A stretch of 64,000 nucleotides of DNA. Origin: Mongoliitalea daihaiensis. Its GTDB lineage: Bacteria > Bacteroidota > Bacteroidia > Cytophagales > Cyclobacteriaceae. The DNA lies in the NCBI RefSeq assembly GCF_021596945.1, contig NZ_CP063779.1, positions 3,446,001-3,510,000 on the forward strand, given 5' to 3'. Below are positions 9,168 through 18,501 of this stretch, one piece after another. The position numbers and the translations under genes were made by a program. Within the stretch, counting starts at the first letter, position 1, and each line of letters begins with the position of its first letter. The notes under the pieces are model-generated. The model saw nothing but the letters and a program-made list of their open reading frames with translations, did not search any database and was not told where the DNA came from.

Positions 9168-11167
9168 GTATGTAATGGGAGGATAATGGAAACTTTGGTT
9201 CCTTTGTTTTCTTCGGACTCAATCTTAATTTCTCCATTTATATAGGCTAAGAAATCCTTACACAAGATCAAGCCCAATCCAGAACTGACTTCACCTGCAG
9301 TGCCCGGACGACTGTTTTTAGCGTCAATTTTGAAGATATTCTGCAACACTTCCTGATTCATACCAATGCCTTCATCAATTATGATAAGGATCAACTTTTC
9401 ATCCTCTTGAATGGCTTGGATATGTATAGTTCCTCCTGCAACGGAAAATTTTATTGCATTGGATAGGATGTTACGAACAACAGTATCCAATATATCTTTA
9501 TCAGTGGTGATATGAATTGGATTTTCCAGCTCATTGGTTACCAATAGCTGTTTGTTTTTTAGATTTTCCTCAAATAACTGTAGATTTTTTTGAATCTCTC
9601 TAGTCAAGTCCAATGGTTGGGGATTCACATGAACCTTACCACGTTGAGACTTTGCCCACTCAATGAGGTTACTGAGTAAATCTGATGCCCGCCGCGCCGC
9701 ACCCGATACTGTAGCAGTCATAAGGAGAGCACTTTCGGTGTTTCCATTTTTTAAGTCTTCATTGATCAAATCCAGTGAAGCAGATACAGATTTTACAGGC
9801 CCCTTTAAATCATGGGCAAGAATTGCAAAAAACCGGTCCTTTTCTCCATTCGTTTGTTCTAACGCTTTATTTTGCTCAGAGATAATTTTATTTTTCTCAC
9901 TTAAATCCGAAAGTAGCTCAACCTGTTTTTTATTATTTTGAGTGAGAAAATATATAAAAACTGACGTAAATAATACAACTATGGTAATTCCAGATAAAAT
10001 AATGCGCATCTGTACCTTCTTATTCAATAGTTCACGTTTACTTTCCTGAAGATTATATTGAAATTCTAGGGTTTTAAGCTGAGTCAATAAATCTTTTTCT
10101 CCATATTCCTGTATTAAAGGAACCTGCTCCAATAAAAAATTATATGCACTTTGATAATCTCCAATAGATGCATAATTACTATGAATAATATCGTTTGCCA
10201 TAAAGATATATACCGGTACATCCTGTTCTATGGCGATTTCCAATGCTTTTTTTGATAATTCAATTGCTTTCTCAGGTTCTTCTAAATTACCAATGGAGTA
10301 CACACGTGACCAATTCAAATAAACCAAAGGTAAGTCCTCATACAATTCTTCTCGCTCAAGGAGTTGGACAGTTTCCTCAAATAAAGCCACTGCTTTTTCA
10401 AATTGTTTGGTTGACACCAAGTAACTTCCTTCAATGATGTTTGTAGAAATAATCAGATCGTACCGTTTCGCATTGGAAGCATGATATTTACTAGCTTGAA
10501 TAGTATTGACCAAAGAATCATCTTTTACTTTTAAATCAGGTTCGAGAGCTAGTTTTGCACCGTAGGAAATTGATGGATTAGAGGATATAAAACTTCCAAA
10601 AAGACTTCCATCTTTAATATACCACATCTCAAGTAAAGTAGCTGCTATTCTATTGTATATTCTAGCCAACATTACAGGATCTGGATTATTGGAGAAATAG
10701 ATTAAAGATTGGTTGAGATAACTCATGGCAAGTTCATAGTTTTTACTAGCCCGAAAAGTTTCCCCCATGGTTCTCTTAACTTTAGCTACATCCTCAAATG
10801 ATTTTAACTGTTCAAACAACTGAAGCGCTTGGCCAAGATTTTCTATGCCGCTGATGTAATCTCCTTTTTTGTTTAAACTCATGCCATATACTTCATGAGC
10901 TCTTGCTAGCATCCGTTTATCCTTTAATGAATCTGCAAAAAAAATCCCATACAAGGCCATCGAACTGCTTAAAGACGTATTCAGTTCATTAGATGCCTGA
11001 TCAATGATGAGTTCAAATCTACGCTCTAATTTTTTTTCTTTGTAAAATATACGCTTTACTGAATCAGGAAGAACCACCTGTTTGGCTTGAGTTTCAGAAA
11101 AGAGAAAAAATGTAATTACCAAAATAATTGGAAACCCTATTAAAAATTCGAAGGATAAACGCTTCAT
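9164..11167 (-). CDS. TPR-containing sensor histidine kinase
   Basis: This 667-residue protein begins with a signal sequence (residues 1-28). A periplasmic region of TPR-like helical repeats (~60-370), one transmembrane helix (~393-412, IILSGITIVVLFTSVF) and a short coiled coil follow. The kinase core has the H-box FFAILAHDLKGPVKS (His near 453), the N-box ILSNAIKFS, the G1-box DEGIGM and the G2-box GLGLILCKDFL. The protein ends with the ATPase domain and has no receiver or HTH domain. No response regulator gene is adjacent, so it is an orphan kinase. TPR-sensing kinases of this architecture are common in Bacteroidota; the stimulus is unknown. Confidence 0.92.
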   Translation of the reverse strand: MKRLSFEFLIGFPIILVITFFLFSETQAKQVVLPDSVKRIFYKEKKLERRFELIIDQASNELNTSLSSSMALYGIFFADSLKDKRMLARAHEVYGMSLNKKGDYISGIENLGQALQLFEQLKSFEDVAKVKRTMGETFRASKNYELAMSYLNQSLIYFSNNPDPVMLARIYNRIAATLLEMWYIKDGSLFGSFISSNPSISYGAKLALEPDLKVKDDSLVNTIQASKYHASNAKRYDLIISTNIIEGSYLVSTKQFEKAVALFEETVQLLEREELYEDLPLVYLNWSRVYSIGNLEEPEKAIELSKKALEIAIEQDVPVYIFMANDIIHSNYASIGDYQSAYNFLLEQVPLIQEYGEKDLLTQLKTLEFQYNLQESKRELLNKKVQMRIILSGITIVVLFTSVFIYFLTQNNKKQVELLSDLSEKNKIISEQNKALEQTNGEKDRFFAILAHDLKGPVKSVSASLDLINEDLKNGNTESALLMTATVSGAARRASDLLSNLIEWAKSQRGKVHVNPQPLDLTREIQKNLQLFEENLKNKQLLVTNELENPIHITTDKDILDTVVRNILSNAIKFSVAGGTIHIQAIQEDEKLILIIIDEGIGMNQEVLQNIFKIDAKNSRPGTAGEVSSGLGLILCKDFLAYINGEIKIESEENKGTKVSIILPLHT

Positions 11168-11235
11168 GTGGTACTTGATTACTGAAAACCTCCACCGAAG
11201 TTGGCGAAAAATTATGTATTTACAATCAAATATCT

Positions 11236-11266
11236 TAAAAAAAAGCGCTCCAAAAATTGGAGCGCT
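11236..11266 (-). terminator. Intrinsic terminator of the osmC-like gene
   Basis: A perfect 10-base stem (AGCGCTCCAA / TTGGAGCGCT, 11244-11253 and 11257-11266) with an AAA loop is followed on the minus strand by a run of eight T. It starts ten bases after the OsmC stop codon. Confidence 0.9.
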
Positions 11267-11275
11267 GAAACATCT

Positions 11276-11686
11276 TTAGTTCAACTCATAGGATACAGAG
11301 ATTTCCGTATTTAAAGCTTTTGATATGGGGCAATTGACTTCTGCGTCTTTCACTAATTCGGCAAATTGATCCGCTGAAATCCCAGGGACATTCGCTTTTA
11401 AAGCTATTGTTGAGGCTTTTACAGTTCCATCTTCAAAAGTAATGGTGCACTCAGCATGCAACTCTTCTGGTGTAAATCCTTCTCCGGATAGATTGAAACT
11501 CAACTTCATTGCAAAACATCCGGCATGGGCTGCAGCAATTAATTCTTCAGGATTAGTACCAATTCCATCTTCAAATCTTGAACTAAAGGAATATTGAGTT
11601 TTGCTCAAAACTCCTGTTTGAGTGGTTAAATGACCTTTGCCTTCTTTTCCTGTGCCGTTCCACACAGCAGTTGCTTTTCTTTTCAT
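11276..11686 (-). CDS. OsmC family peroxiredoxin
   Basis: This 136-residue protein of the OsmC/Ohr superfamily reduces organic hydroperoxides with two redox cysteines. The first Cys lies in the helix motif GTNPEELIAAAHAGCFAMKL (Cys near residue 57) and the second in AEVNCPISKAL (near 119). Glu/Arg partners in the first third (SSRFEDGIGTNP) fit the OsmC subgroup better than Ohr. It is cytoplasmic and monocistronic, with its own terminator. It would complement the thiol systems (TrxB, BshB1) found further along the window. The exact substrate is not readable from sequence. Confidence 0.9.
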   Translation of the reverse strand: MKRKATAVWNGTGKEGKGHLTTQTGVLSKTQYSFSSRFEDGIGTNPEELIAAAHAGCFAMKLSFNLSGEGFTPEELHAECTITFEDGTVKASTIALKANVPGISADQFAELVKDAEVNCPISKALNTEISVSYELN

Positions 11687-11752
11687 TTGGTTTTAGTTGT
11701 TAGTTTATGGAAAATAATTTTAGAATAGAACAATAGATGATTATCTTGAAAC

Positions 11753-12217
11753 ATGGACTCCAAAGATTATCGACTTACTTCTTTGAACCTTCAAGACAGA
11801 GAAAAAGTTCTTTCCCTTCTTGGAGAAGTATTCGAAAAAGAGCAAGCTATTCCTTCCGCATATCTGCCTGTTCCTTATCCTGTTCAGAAAGGGTATGGAT
11901 TATGGCTTGGCTTACAACTTATAGGAGTGGTGATTATTTGGTATGATGGTCTTACATGGCACTGGGGCAGATTTGCGGTCCATCCGCAGCTCAGGGGTTT
12001 GGGTTGGGGTAAAAAGTTGGCTTATTTTTCTTTGGAAAGTTTTTTCCAGGAAGTTTCCGAAGAATTGATGATTGAAGCAAGGGATGTTACGGTCAATTTA
12101 TTAGTGGGTTTGGGAGCAAGGATTGTCGGAGAACCCTATGATATTTTTGGAAAAGTAACTCCCATGAAATTAAGTCCTAATGACTTTAAAAAAATAACCC
12201 CCATCAGCGGTTGCTAA
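11753..12217 (+). CDS. GNAT family acetyltransferase
   Basis: The 154-residue protein shows the acetyl-CoA binding motif A of the GNAT fold, RFAVHPQLRGLGWGKKLAYF near residues 74-93 (R/Q-x-x-G-x-G/A type). A predicted beta-bulge strand precedes it (GLTWHWGRFAV), and short beta segments follow. The N-terminal region is short compared with typical GNAT enzymes, and the acceptor substrate cannot be predicted. It stands alone between the divergent osmC gene and the convergent S9 peptidase. Confidence 0.75.
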   Translation: MDSKDYRLTSLNLQDREKVLSLLGEVFEKEQAIPSAYLPVPYPVQKGYGLWLGLQLIGVVIIWYDGLTWHWGRFAVHPQLRGLGWGKKLAYFSLESFFQEVSEELMIEARDVTVNLLVGLGARIVGEPYDIFGKVTPMKLSPNDFKKITPISGC

Positions 12218-12245
12218 CGAGGGCTCTTTTTGGTACTAAAACAGT

Positions 12246-14729
12246 TTATTTGGTTTGGGCTTTCTCCCGTTGAACTTCCAACATATCAACCGGTGGGGGA
12301 GTATTGTCACCCAATAAGTGCTGGACAAAATAATCTCCCATTCTCCAGAAGAAATATTCCGTCATATTGCCAAAGCCATGGCGTTGACCCGGAAGAATGA
12401 TAAAATCAAAGCGCTTATTTGCTTTGATTAGGGCATCTGCCATACGGATGGTATTCGCAGGATGCACGTTGTTGTCTACATCCCCCGTAACAAGTAACAG
12501 ATGTCCTTTCAGGTTTTTCGCTAAATCAGGATTTTTTTCTATTTGATATACAAAGGTAGTATCCCCTTTAGGAGTAACTAGCTCTTTTACCCCATGATGT
12601 TTTTCGGACCACCAACGATTGTAAATGTTGTTTTCGTGATTTCCTGCAGAGGAAACAGCTACTTTGAAGAAATCAGGGTATACCAGCATAGCAGCCGTAG
12701 ACATAAACCCACCGCCAGAGTGACCATGAATTCCTACTCTTGATTTATCAATGAATGCATGCCTATCGGCCAGTTGCTCTACTGTAGCTTTCTTATCTGC
12801 TAATCCATAATCTCGAAGATTACCATAGCCATAATTATGATACCACTTCGATCTTGCAGGATGACCGCCTCGGTTGCCTACTGTGACTACCACAAATCCA
12901 AACTGGGCTAATCGGTCAATTCTGTCCATCCCTCTACCAAAAGACTTGTTAACAGCCTCTGTTTGAGGACCTGGATAAACATATTCTATAATCGGATATT
13001 TCTTAGTTGAATCAAAGTCAAATGGCTTATACATAACACCAAATAAGTCGGTAATTCCATCATCCGCTTTTACTTTGAAAGGTTCTGGGAACTTATATCC
13101 TGCAGCGAATAAATTACTGAGGTCAGCTTCTTCCAAATCCATGATTTTTCTTCCATTGGAGTCATGCAAGGTAGAGGCTGGAATAGTATTGACACGGGAA
13201 TAATTGTTGACAAAAAACGTTGCTTTGTCATTCATGGAAACGGAATGATTAAAATCACCCGCGTTTAAGAGTGTAATTGGTCCCCCATTCAAACTTACCT
13301 TATACAAGTGCTCATAATAAGGATCTTCACCTACTTCTTTTCCATTGGCTGTGAAATAAAGTACTCTGTTTCGCTCATCTATTCGGACGATAGACTCGCT
13401 GTGAAAAGGTCCAGAAGTCAACTGACGCTTCAAAGTACCATCCATGTCGTAGAGGTAAAAATGAGCCCATCCATCTCGCTCAGACCAATGAATCAATTCA
13501 TTTCCATTATTGATGATTTCAGGTTTATTGATATCAATGTAGGTATTACTCCTTTCCTCAACAATTACTTCTTTTGTACCCTTTTGGATATTCCATCTTG
13601 CAATATCAATTCTTTTTAAATCTCTGGAAGTAATGGAGAAATAAAAGAAATTTGTATCTCCCAACCATTTCACAGGCTTAAAGTCATCATCTCGAGCTGA
13701 TGCAGGCAAACTTTCTGACCAAAGACCAATGGTTTGATCTTTAAATGTGGCCACATCCAGTTTGCTCATTTCTTTGGTATCAAAAGAGTAGTGATACAGT
13801 TCAGCAGTTGGCTGTTCTTTTTCTCCTGGCATGGCATACTTATAGGTCTCCAATGTAGGTCTTGGATTTCGGGTATTGTGAAGTACCCAAAGGTCTTTTA
13901 CATGCCTCGCATCGCTTCTTGTTAGGATAAATTGCTTAGAATCAGCAGCCCATAATACTCCCGCTCTTTTTCTGTTATCCTTATTTTTTTCCTCTTCCAC
14001 ATTATCTTCACCACGGCCCCAGCCACCGTAGCTGTAGTCTTTTTCACCATCAGTAGTTAACTGATATTCTACAATGGTGCTATCTTTCTCATCTTTGACT
14101 GCTTTCAGGAAGTTTTCTTTGTCCATCCAGTACAGGTTTTCGTGTTTGGAGAAAACGATCTTGGACGAATCTGGAGCAATATTAGCCCAAGCCAATCTTT
14201 TTGCCTCTTCTTCTGGATCTGCAATTTCAGTAAGTACTTGATTGGTAATATTATATCTAAAAACAAAAGTTTTCTTCTCAATTGAATCTTTAGCATTTCT
14301 ATTTTTAGCTTTGATTTCTTCCCAATCTTTTTTTACAACATCTTGGGTGCTTTTGATTTTGAACTCAATGGTGTTTTCATCCTCTAAAAATTTCAAGTTA
14401 GTAATCCCCAAATTTTGTCCATCAAATGGATCTTTTACTACTTTCGTAATTTCTGCAGCAAGTTTGTTATTGTCAAATAAAGGGGTTTTGGTACGGGTAG
14501 CTGGATTGACGATGTACCAGTTTTTACCAGATGATGTTTCATATACGTACCAAAAGCGATCCGATTTTTTCAGCCAATGGGCGTCGACATCAGTGGTGAA
14601 AATCATTTTCCTCAATTTTTCTGGAGAAAATTTCGAAGCCAATTCATAATTGCCCTTGGTATGCATTTCTTGGGCTTGAATCAATCCAGCCCAGCAAATC
14701 AGGTACATGATAACGTAAACTTTTTTCAT
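12246..14729 (-). CDS. Secreted dipeptidyl-peptidase IV-like S9 peptidase
   Basis: This serine exopeptidase of 827 residues starts with a signal peptide (MKKVYVIMYLICWAGLIQAQ), so I chose the ATG at 14729 over one nine codons upstream. Residues ~90-560 form the DPP IV N-terminal beta-propeller, and ~600-815 form the alpha/beta-hydrolase domain (S9). The nucleophile motif is GHSGGG with Ser671; the acidic residue fits GDVDNNVHPANT and the His fits PGQRHGFG. It releases dipeptides, often Xaa-Pro, outside the inner membrane. Divergently placed is a second secreted peptidase (S10), which suggests peptide scavenging. Confidence 0.92.
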   Translation of the reverse strand: MKKVYVIMYLICWAGLIQAQEMHTKGNYELASKFSPEKLRKMIFTTDVDAHWLKKSDRFWYVYETSSGKNWYIVNPATRTKTPLFDNNKLAAEITKVVKDPFDGQNLGITNLKFLEDENTIEFKIKSTQDVVKKDWEEIKAKNRNAKDSIEKKTFVFRYNITNQVLTEIADPEEEAKRLAWANIAPDSSKIVFSKHENLYWMDKENFLKAVKDEKDSTIVEYQLTTDGEKDYSYGGWGRGEDNVEEEKNKDNRKRAGVLWAADSKQFILTRSDARHVKDLWVLHNTRNPRPTLETYKYAMPGEKEQPTAELYHYSFDTKEMSKLDVATFKDQTIGLWSESLPASARDDDFKPVKWLGDTNFFYFSITSRDLKRIDIARWNIQKGTKEVIVEERSNTYIDINKPEIINNGNELIHWSERDGWAHFYLYDMDGTLKRQLTSGPFHSESIVRIDERNRVLYFTANGKEVGEDPYYEHLYKVSLNGGPITLLNAGDFNHSVSMNDKATFFVNNYSRVNTIPASTLHDSNGRKIMDLEEADLSNLFAAGYKFPEPFKVKADDGITDLFGVMYKPFDFDSTKKYPIIEYVYPGPQTEAVNKSFGRGMDRIDRLAQFGFVVVTVGNRGGHPARSKWYHNYGYGNLRDYGLADKKATVEQLADRHAFIDKSRVGIHGHSGGGFMSTAAMLVYPDFFKVAVSSAGNHENNIYNRWWSEKHHGVKELVTPKGDTTFVYQIEKNPDLAKNLKGHLLLVTGDVDNNVHPANTIRMADALIKANKRFDFIILPGQRHGFGNMTEYFFWRMGDYFVQHLLGDNTPPPVDMLEVQREKAQTK

Positions 14730-15048
14730 AGATCTATAACTAATTGTTAGGTTCAACCGACACTAAGTAGAATCTCGCAAGTAGTTTCACTTGTTAAAGT
14801 ATTACTTTGTCTTCGGCTAAATATTGTTTTTATCAGTTGAAAACTAATAGAATTCTTTTTGGCGACCTAGGCGAATTCATGCAATGTGGAAGCTTTCTCC
14901 ATTAATGGTCATTCTACGTTATGAAAGTTTATCTGAACCACTATATTGGACTTATTTCCACTCATCCAAGCTAACAATGCTTCACATAAATAATCGGAGG
15001 AGCTATTGGATTTTCTTGTATTTTAGGAATTATAAATATTCGATCACT
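14730..15048 (+). other. Divergent intergenic region between S9 and S10 peptidase genes
   Basis: This 319-base region holds the promoters of two divergent secreted-peptidase genes. An open frame runs through it into the S10 gene from 14884, but its translation is not signal-peptide-like and has no visible homology, so I treat it as non-coding. No exact TAnnTTTG element or repeat was recognised. Confidence 0.4.
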
Positions 15049-16533
15049 ATGAAAAAATCATTACTGACATTTGCTATGGTGTTGCTCACTTTTACTTGGA
15101 CCCTGGCTCAAGAAAAAAGAGAGGTTAAAGTGGAGTCCGCTTCCGTGACAACAGGAGAAGTGACTGTGAAAGGGAAAAGAGTTCCTTACAAAGCTACCGC
15201 AGGCACCATGCCTGTATGGGGCGAAGATGGGGAACCCATCGCTACACTATTTTACACCTATTATGAAAGAACAGACATTACTGACAAAAACAAACGACCA
15301 TTGGTATTTTCCTTCAATGGAGGTCCAGGTTCTGGTTCACTATGGATGCACTTGGCCTATACGGGTCCATATGTGTTAAATATCGATGATGAGGGATATC
15401 CATTGCAGCCGTATGGGGTGAAGCAAAATAACCATACGATCTTGGATGTGGCAGACATTGTTTACATTGATCCGGTAAATACTGGCTACTCAAGAATCGT
15501 TAATAAAGATACACCTAGAAGTGCGTTTTTTGGAATCAACTCGGATGTAAAGTATCTATCAGATTGGGTAAAAACATTTGTAACAAGACAAAATAGATGG
15601 GCCTCTCCCAAGTATTTGATAGGGGAGAGCTACGGTACTACCCGTGTTTCAGGCATGGCTCATGAGTTACAAAACGCACACTGGATGTACCTGAATGGAG
15701 TGATTCTAGTTTCTCCAACAGGCTTAGGATTGGATCGTTCCGGCCCTGTAGCCAAAGCAAACTATTTGCCTTATTATGCTGCCACCGCTTGGTATCATAA
15801 AGTTTTGCCAGCTGATTTACAAGCCAAAGATTTGGATGAGATTCTTCCCGAAGTAGAGCAATATACCTTAGATGTTGTTTTACCAGCTATTGCTAAAGGA
15901 GGTTCTTTGAATCCAGAAACTCGCAAACAAATTGCTAAAAAGATGGCCTACTATTCGGGTATCAGTGAGGAAGTGTTTTTGCAGCATGCCTTGGCAGTAC
16001 CGACTAGTTTTTATTGGAAGGAATTGATGCGTGACAAAGGGCTCACAGTAGGTCGTCTGGATAGTCGTTACAGAGGAATTGATCAAACGGATGCTGGAGA
16101 TCGTTATGATTATGATCCTGCATTGACAGCCTGGAACCATGCCTTTTCGCCAGCAATGAATTATTATGCCAAAAATGTACTGAAATACAATACCGATTTG
16201 ACCTATTATTTGTTTGGTCCTGTACAGCCATGGGATCGTAGCAATGACAATACAGGGAATCAGCTGGCACAGGCCATGCTTCAAAATCCTTATTTACATG
16301 TCATGACTCAATCCGGTTATTTTGATGGAGGTACCGATTATTTCAATGCGAAATACAATATGTGGCAAATGGATCCTGCAGGGAAAATCCAAGATCGTAT
16401 GTCTTTCAAAGGCTACAGAAGTGGTCATATGATGTATCTGAGAGCAGAGGATCTTGCCAATTCTAATGAAGATGTTCGCCAATTTATCATCGATACGATG
16501 GTAGCACCTGATAAACCAGCTAAATATTGGTAA
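15049..16533 (+). CDS. Secreted S10 family serine carboxypeptidase
   Basis: The 494-residue protein begins with a signal peptide ending at LAQ near residue 22, so the ATG at 15049 is taken as the start and upstream in-frame codons are ignored. S10 hallmarks are present: FSFNGGPGSGSLWMHL (oxyanion region), DPVNTGYS, and the triad Ser194 (GESYGTTR), Asp426 (YFDGGTDY) and His460 (SGHMMYL). It removes C-terminal residues from peptides, probably in the periplasm or outside the cell. A perfect terminator follows within 10 bases. Together with the divergent S9 enzyme it would digest oligopeptides from both ends. Confidence 0.93.
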   Translation: MKKSLLTFAMVLLTFTWTLAQEKREVKVESASVTTGEVTVKGKRVPYKATAGTMPVWGEDGEPIATLFYTYYERTDITDKNKRPLVFSFNGGPGSGSLWMHLAYTGPYVLNIDDEGYPLQPYGVKQNNHTILDVADIVYIDPVNTGYSRIVNKDTPRSAFFGINSDVKYLSDWVKTFVTRQNRWASPKYLIGESYGTTRVSGMAHELQNAHWMYLNGVILVSPTGLGLDRSGPVAKANYLPYYAATAWYHKVLPADLQAKDLDEILPEVEQYTLDVVLPAIAKGGSLNPETRKQIAKKMAYYSGISEEVFLQHALAVPTSFYWKELMRDKGLTVGRLDSRYRGIDQTDAGDRYDYDPALTAWNHAFSPAMNYYAKNVLKYNTDLTYYLFGPVQPWDRSNDNTGNQLAQAMLQNPYLHVMTQSGYFDGGTDYFNAKYNMWQMDPAGKIQDRMSFKGYRSGHMMYLRAEDLANSNEDVRQFIIDTMVAPDKPAKYW

Positions 16534-16540
16534 TAAAAAA

Positions 16541-16571
16541 AATCCCTGCTCCACTCGAGCAGGGATTTTTG
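16541..16571 (+). terminator. Intrinsic terminator after the S10 peptidase gene
   Basis: The stem ATCCCTGCT / AGCAGGGAT with a seven-base loop is flanked by A-run and T-run, so it can work in both directions. It starts about nine bases after the stop. Confidence 0.92.
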
Positions 16572-16633
16572 TTAATTAAGAACCAATCAATCAACTATTC
16601 AACGATAGGGTAGGATAGTTATTTCAGGGAGTT

Positions 16634-17260
16634 TTAATTTTTAAAAAAATCTTCAATTCCATAGTCTTTGGTGATTAATTGTGTTTTGATGCCTAGTTTT
16701 TCAGCTCCATTTAGATTTGACTCCAAGTCATCGAAAAATAAAACGCGTGCTGGTTTTACCTTAATTTTCTCGAGTACCGTTTCATAGATTGCCACATCCG
16801 GTTTTGCCAAACCTAATTGATGACTTAAAAACACATGATCGCATAAATTATAAATAGATGTTTCGTTTGTTTGTTCTTTTATCATTTGTTCGAAAGCATC
16901 GATATGCAAGCTATTGGTATTACTCAAAATAGCTGTTCCAAACCTTCCTCGAAGTTCTCTAAGGATATTGATTCTCGATTGTGGTATAGTCCTTAGTAGG
17001 GAATTCCACACATGATCAATTTGTTGATTTGACAAAGGAAGGTCAAAATGCTTTCTAATCTCATTTCTGAATTCATCGGTACTAATCAATCCTTTTTCGT
17101 AATCTTTGTGAAACTTCGATGGAAAAAATAAAGAAGTAAGCTCAAATTTTTGGGTTGGGATATTTTTTTTCAACTCATTGATACTGAAATCATAGTCAAT
17201 ATCAATGATCACATTTCCCAAATCAAAGATCAAAAAATCAATATTTTCTAAATTTTTCAT
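16634..17260 (-). CDS. HAD-superfamily phosphatase (subfamily IA)
   Basis: This 208-residue protein shows all HAD motifs: motif I FDLGNVIIDID near residues 12-22 (nucleophile Asp13), motif II LSNTNSLH, a Lys in GLAKPDVAIYE and motif IV VLFFDDLESNLNGA. The second Asp of the usual DxD in motif I is replaced (DLGN), a pattern known from YihX-like alpha-D-glucose-1-phosphatase relatives. The cap is the small alpha-helical C1 type between motifs I and II. The substrate is unknown; a sugar phosphate is a reasonable guess. It is monocistronic. Confidence 0.88.
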   Translation of the reverse strand: MKNLENIDFLIFDLGNVIIDIDYDFSINELKKNIPTQKFELTSLFFPSKFHKDYEKGLISTDEFRNEIRKHFDLPLSNQQIDHVWNSLLRTIPQSRINILRELRGRFGTAILSNTNSLHIDAFEQMIKEQTNETSIYNLCDHVFLSHQLGLAKPDVAIYETVLEKIKVKPARVLFFDDLESNLNGAEKLGIKTQLITKDYGIEDFFKN

Positions 17261-17456
17261 GATTTTCTATTTTGTAATATTGATTTCAAATATGTAACAT
17301 TGCAGTCTCAAACGCAAGTAGAGCAATCGAATTGAATGATTATCTCAATCTTCAGATTGTATAGAAATAAAAATTGATTTGCAGTGTAGAGATAAAACTG
17401 CTTTTGCCCACAATATTTTGGCTGAAGTAATCACTGGAATTGATAATAAAGCATTT

Positions 17457-17530
17457 GGGCCTATAGCTCAGTTGGTTAGAGCTTCTGACTCATAATCAGG
17501 AGGTCGCTGGTTCGAGCCCAGCTGGGCCCA
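17457..17530 (+). tRNA. tRNA with CAT anticodon, probably tRNA-Ile2 (lysidine type) or tRNA-Met
   Basis: A full 74-base cloverleaf is present: acceptor GGGCCTA/TGGGCCC with A73, D-arm AGCTCAGTTGGTTAGAGCT, anticodon loop CTCATAA (anticodon CAT) and T-arm GCTGG-TTCGAGC-CCAGC. CCA is not encoded. A CAT anticodon can be Met, initiator Met or Ile2. It lacks the three G-C pairs of an initiator. Because the opposing tRNA at 17769 looks like the elongator Met, I favour Ile2, in which TilS modifies C34 to lysidine. This is an inference. Confidence 0.9.
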
Positions 17531-17540
17531 CGTTGTAATC

Positions 17541-17578
17541 AAGCACTTACGGGATTTTTCTCGGGGTGCTTTTTTTTG
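17541..17578 (+). terminator. Terminator after the CAT-anticodon tRNA
   Basis: The stem AAGCAC / GTGCTT encloses an 18-base loop and is followed by eight T, ten bases after the tRNA end. Confidence 0.7.
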
Positions 17579-17742
17579 TTCAAAATTTCAGAAAATAAGG
17601 TCAATAGTACATAAAAGACCACTTTAGCAATTTTTTCACTTTATAGATTTCTCAAATCCTTCCATGTACTTTAGAAAATCGTACAGACTATCTATTCTTC
17701 AAACATGACAGGACGTATCAAAACAGGAATTCATCCAAATAA

Positions 17743-17767
17743 AAAAAGCTCCTGTGAAGGAGCTTTT
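17743..17767 (-). terminator. Terminator of the minus-strand tRNA-Met
   Basis: AAAAGCTCCT-(TCAC)-AGGAGCTTTT on the minus strand forms a perfect stem with T-run directly downstream of the tRNA-Met 3' end. Confidence 0.85.
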
Positions 17768-17768
17768 G

Positions 17769-17842
17769 TAGCGAGGACGAGAGTTGAACTCGTGACCTCA
17801 GGGTTATGAATCCTGCGCTCTAACCAACTGAGCTACCTCGCC
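17769..17842 (-). tRNA. tRNA-Met (CAT), elongator type
   Basis: This is a 74-base cloverleaf on the minus strand: acceptor GGCGAGG/CCTCGCT with A73, D-arm AGCTCAGTTGGTTAGAGC, anticodon stem-loop CAGGA-TTCATAA-CCCTG (anticodon CAT; one A:C mismatch closes the stem) and T-arm CGAG-TTCAACT-CTCG. The sequence resembles elongator tRNA-Met of Bacteroidota as I know it. CCA is not encoded. It faces the other CAT tRNA 238 bases away on the opposite strand, and each has its own terminator. Confidence 0.9.
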
Positions 17843-18042
17843 ATGAATTATTTTAAACTTCAATTCAATTCTTTAAATTGGAAATCAAAAATAAATTCTT
17901 ATTTTGAGTTCCGGAAGAGTTTAATGATTGGATCATTAGCGCCTTCCTCCGAATTGGAATGCAAATATGAGTGGTTAGCTTTTTATTTGCAAACAAAGTC
18001 AATCAAAAATTATCCTTTTTTTGGTTTTAAATTTTAGAAATT

Positions 18043-18438
18043 ATGGTGAAAAATAAGTTTGTTGCTGATTATCAAATTAATACTTCGCGAAAATTATTAT
18101 TCCCTTATCTCAGTACAGCGAGTGGACTTTCGGAATGGTTTGCTGATGATGTTACAATCAATGGGGATAAAACCTTTTTGTTTGAATATGATGGAGAGAA
18201 ACATTATGCAAGAGTGACAGCTCTTCGAAAAGATATGCATGTGAAATTTGAATATTTTGATCCGGAAAATTCAGAAGAACAGGATAAATCGTTTATTGAG
18301 TTTAAGCTAGAAGAAAATGAGTTGACCCAAACCCTATTTTTAAAAGTAATCGATTATAGTGATTCTTACGACGACGAAGAATTGGAGTCTATTTGGGAAG
18401 GTTTGATCATCAATCTTAAAGAGATAATCGGAGGTTAA
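18043..18438 (+). CDS. START-like domain protein
   Basis: This 131-residue acidic protein has a helix-grip pattern of the SRPBCC/START-like superfamily. It starts with a beta-strand (KNKFVADYQINTSRKLLF) and the GLSEWFADDVTING segment seen in AHSA1/START-like proteins, followed by antiparallel strands (FLFEYDGEKHYARVTALR) and a C-terminal helix (LESIWEGLIINLKEIIG). Such proteins bind hydrophobic ligands or partner proteins in the cytoplasm; no function is assigned. It precedes the LptF/G-type permease gene by about 60 bases and may be co-transcribed with it. The family is widespread in Bacteroidota. Confidence 0.8.
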   Translation: MVKNKFVADYQINTSRKLLFPYLSTASGLSEWFADDVTINGDKTFLFEYDGEKHYARVTALRKDMHVKFEYFDPENSEEQDKSFIEFKLEENELTQTLFLKVIDYSDSYDDEELESIWEGLIINLKEIIGG

Positions 18439-18501
18439 TAAATTTTTGGTTAAAATTGTGCACTCTTACCTTTTTATCCGTTAAAGGTATAGTTGTACTA
18501 C

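Noticed and set aside
14884-15048. N-terminal extension of the S10 peptidase to the upstream ATG
   Set aside because: The extension would bury the clear signal peptide MKKSLLTFAMVLL at residue 56, so the downstream ATG is the start.
17843-18037. 64-codon plus-strand frame just before the START-like gene
   Set aside because: It starts inside the sequence flanking tRNA-Met, has no homology features and an atypical composition, so it is probably non-coding.
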